Part shown: piece by piece, positions 38,679 through 39,121 of the stretch
Layout of the letters: every line of letters begins with the position of its first letter
Position numbering within the stretch: position 1 is the first letter of the stretch
From: an uncultured Ruminococcus sp.
GTDB lineage: Bacteria; Bacillota; Clostridia; Oscillospirales; Acutalibacteraceae
DNA: 39,121 nt
Assembly (NCBI GenBank): GCA_902802795.1
Contig: CADCNI010000017.1
Span: 1-39,121 of the forward strand
Direction of reading: 5' to 3'
Translations under genes and position numbers: made by a program
Notes under the pieces: model-generated
Databases searched by the model: none
Told to the model about the DNA's origin: nothing
Seen by the model: only the letters and a program-made list of their open reading frames with translations

Positions 38679-39121
38679 ATGGACAATGAAAAACGGTATG
38701 ATGATGAACCGGTGACAAAAGCAACAGAAGATGAAATGAAAGAGACAACGGATATCCTAGAGGAAAATGCGGAAACGCAGAAATCGGAGGTAACGGAAAT
38801 ATCATCCGACAGTGAAGCGGATTTTAACGATGTGATGGAGGATTTCGTAACGACTGATGCGTCTGTTGAGGTGTTTATGGAAAACAGCGATTATCAGAGT
38901 TTTGAGGAAACCGTTTATCCGGAAGGCTTTGAAGAAGACGGGGAATCCGACGAAACGAATGACGAAGATCTTTACGAAGAAGAATCCGACGAAACGGATG
39001 ACGAAGATTTTTATGGAGAAGAATCCGACGAAACGGATGACGACGATTTTTACGAAGAAGAATCCGACGAAACGGATGACGACGATTTTTACGAAGAAGA
39101 ATCCGACGAAACGGATGACGA
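38679..39121 (+). CDS. N-terminal part of a very acidic protein with 13-residue tandem repeats (runs off the window)
   Basis: The frame is open from the ATG at 38679 (with GAGGG about 5 bases upstream) to the last base, 147 codons. The first 88 residues are Glu/Asp/Thr-rich (MDNEKRYDDEPVTKATEDEM). Then come four complete and one partial 13-residue units of the type ESDETDDDDFYEE. There is almost no positive charge after residue 35. No signal peptide is visible, so the N-terminus is probably cytoplasmic and disordered; a membrane or other domain may follow beyond the window. Family not recognised. Confidence 0.75.
   Translation, partial: MDNEKRYDDEPVTKATEDEMKETTDILEENAETQKSEVTEISSDSEADFNDVMEDFVTTDASVEVFMENSDYQSFEETVYPEGFEEDGESDETNDEDLYEEESDETDDEDFYGEESDETDDDDFYEEESDETDDDDFYEEESDETDD
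38943..39121. repeat. 39-bp in-frame tandem repeat
   Basis: Units at 38943-38981, 38982-39020, 39021-39059 and 39060-39098 plus 23 bases of a fifth. The third and fourth are identical at DNA level and the first two differ by a few bases, so the array is recent and can change length by slippage without breaking the frame. Confidence 0.9.

Noticed and set aside
38943-39121. CRISPR-like array at the right edge
   Set aside because: The 39-bp units are directly adjacent with no spacers and stay in frame within a coding sequence.

Overview
The window looks like chromosomal DNA of a low-to-mid GC Gram-positive anaerobe of the class Clostridia, probably an Oscillospiraceae/Ruminococcaceae-type gut bacterium. 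The reasons are: many near-consensus sigma-A promoters (TTGACA-like, exactly 17 bp, TATAAT) and AGGAGG-type ribosome binding sites; a Firmicutes-type L27 with a cleavable N-terminus next to the Prp protease; RicT, RbgA and a DarA-type c-di-AMP receptor; and a decarboxylase-darA-holB-ricT order that resembles the Bacillus yaaO-yaaT region without tmk. The assignment is by gene content only.

Layout. (1) 1-4.9 kb is an accessory-looking stretch: the edge of a short inverted-repeat element fused to a serine-recombinase remnant, a small membrane protein, a Nudix hydrolase, two lipoproteins, a frameshifted gene and an SCP2-domain protein. (2) 4.9-13.1 kb is one long plus-strand run of overlapping genes: a GT-C glycosyltransferase, a YfhO membrane protein, an Orn/Lys/Arg decarboxylase, DarA, HolB and RicT. 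(3) 13.1-19.2 kb carries housekeeping genes: rplS with a long leader, lepB, rbgA, then a roughly 440 bp hairpin-rich repeat, rnhB, yraN, an M19 dipeptidase and argJ. (4) 19.2-28.6 kb is on the minus strand: a small unknown, recX, recA, prmC, a DUF1385 protein, a histidine kinase and response regulator with an FG-GAP-like lipoprotein, and a divergent purine-permease-like transporter. (5) 28.8-31.5 kb holds membrane, propeller and DUF2262 proteins between two different heptanucleotide arrays. (6) 31.5-36 kb is rplU-prp-rpmA, a small membrane protein, obgE and an M18 aminopeptidase. (7) 36-39.1 kb starts with a complete copy of the inverted-repeat element, then a CotH-family kinase, a hexapeptide acetyltransferase and the start of a very acidic protein with 39-bp tandem repeats that runs off the window.

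Most of the window is conserved core machinery (ribosome biogenesis, recombination, replication clamp loading, c-di-AMP sensing, protein secretion) with short accessory inserts. I did not find a defence island, prophage, CRISPR array, rRNA or tRNA. The most unusual signals are non-coding: a 183-bp MITE-like element present twice in opposite orientation (94 identical bases, with one versus two 23-bp hairpin units), a second inverted-repeat-bounded intergenic element packed with perfect hairpins, two heptamer arrays bracketing one gene cluster, and the long leaders of rplS and rplU. The most unusual coding signals are the long charged tail on RicT, the changed signature motifs of the NCS2-like permease and the 13-residue acidic repeats at the right edge.
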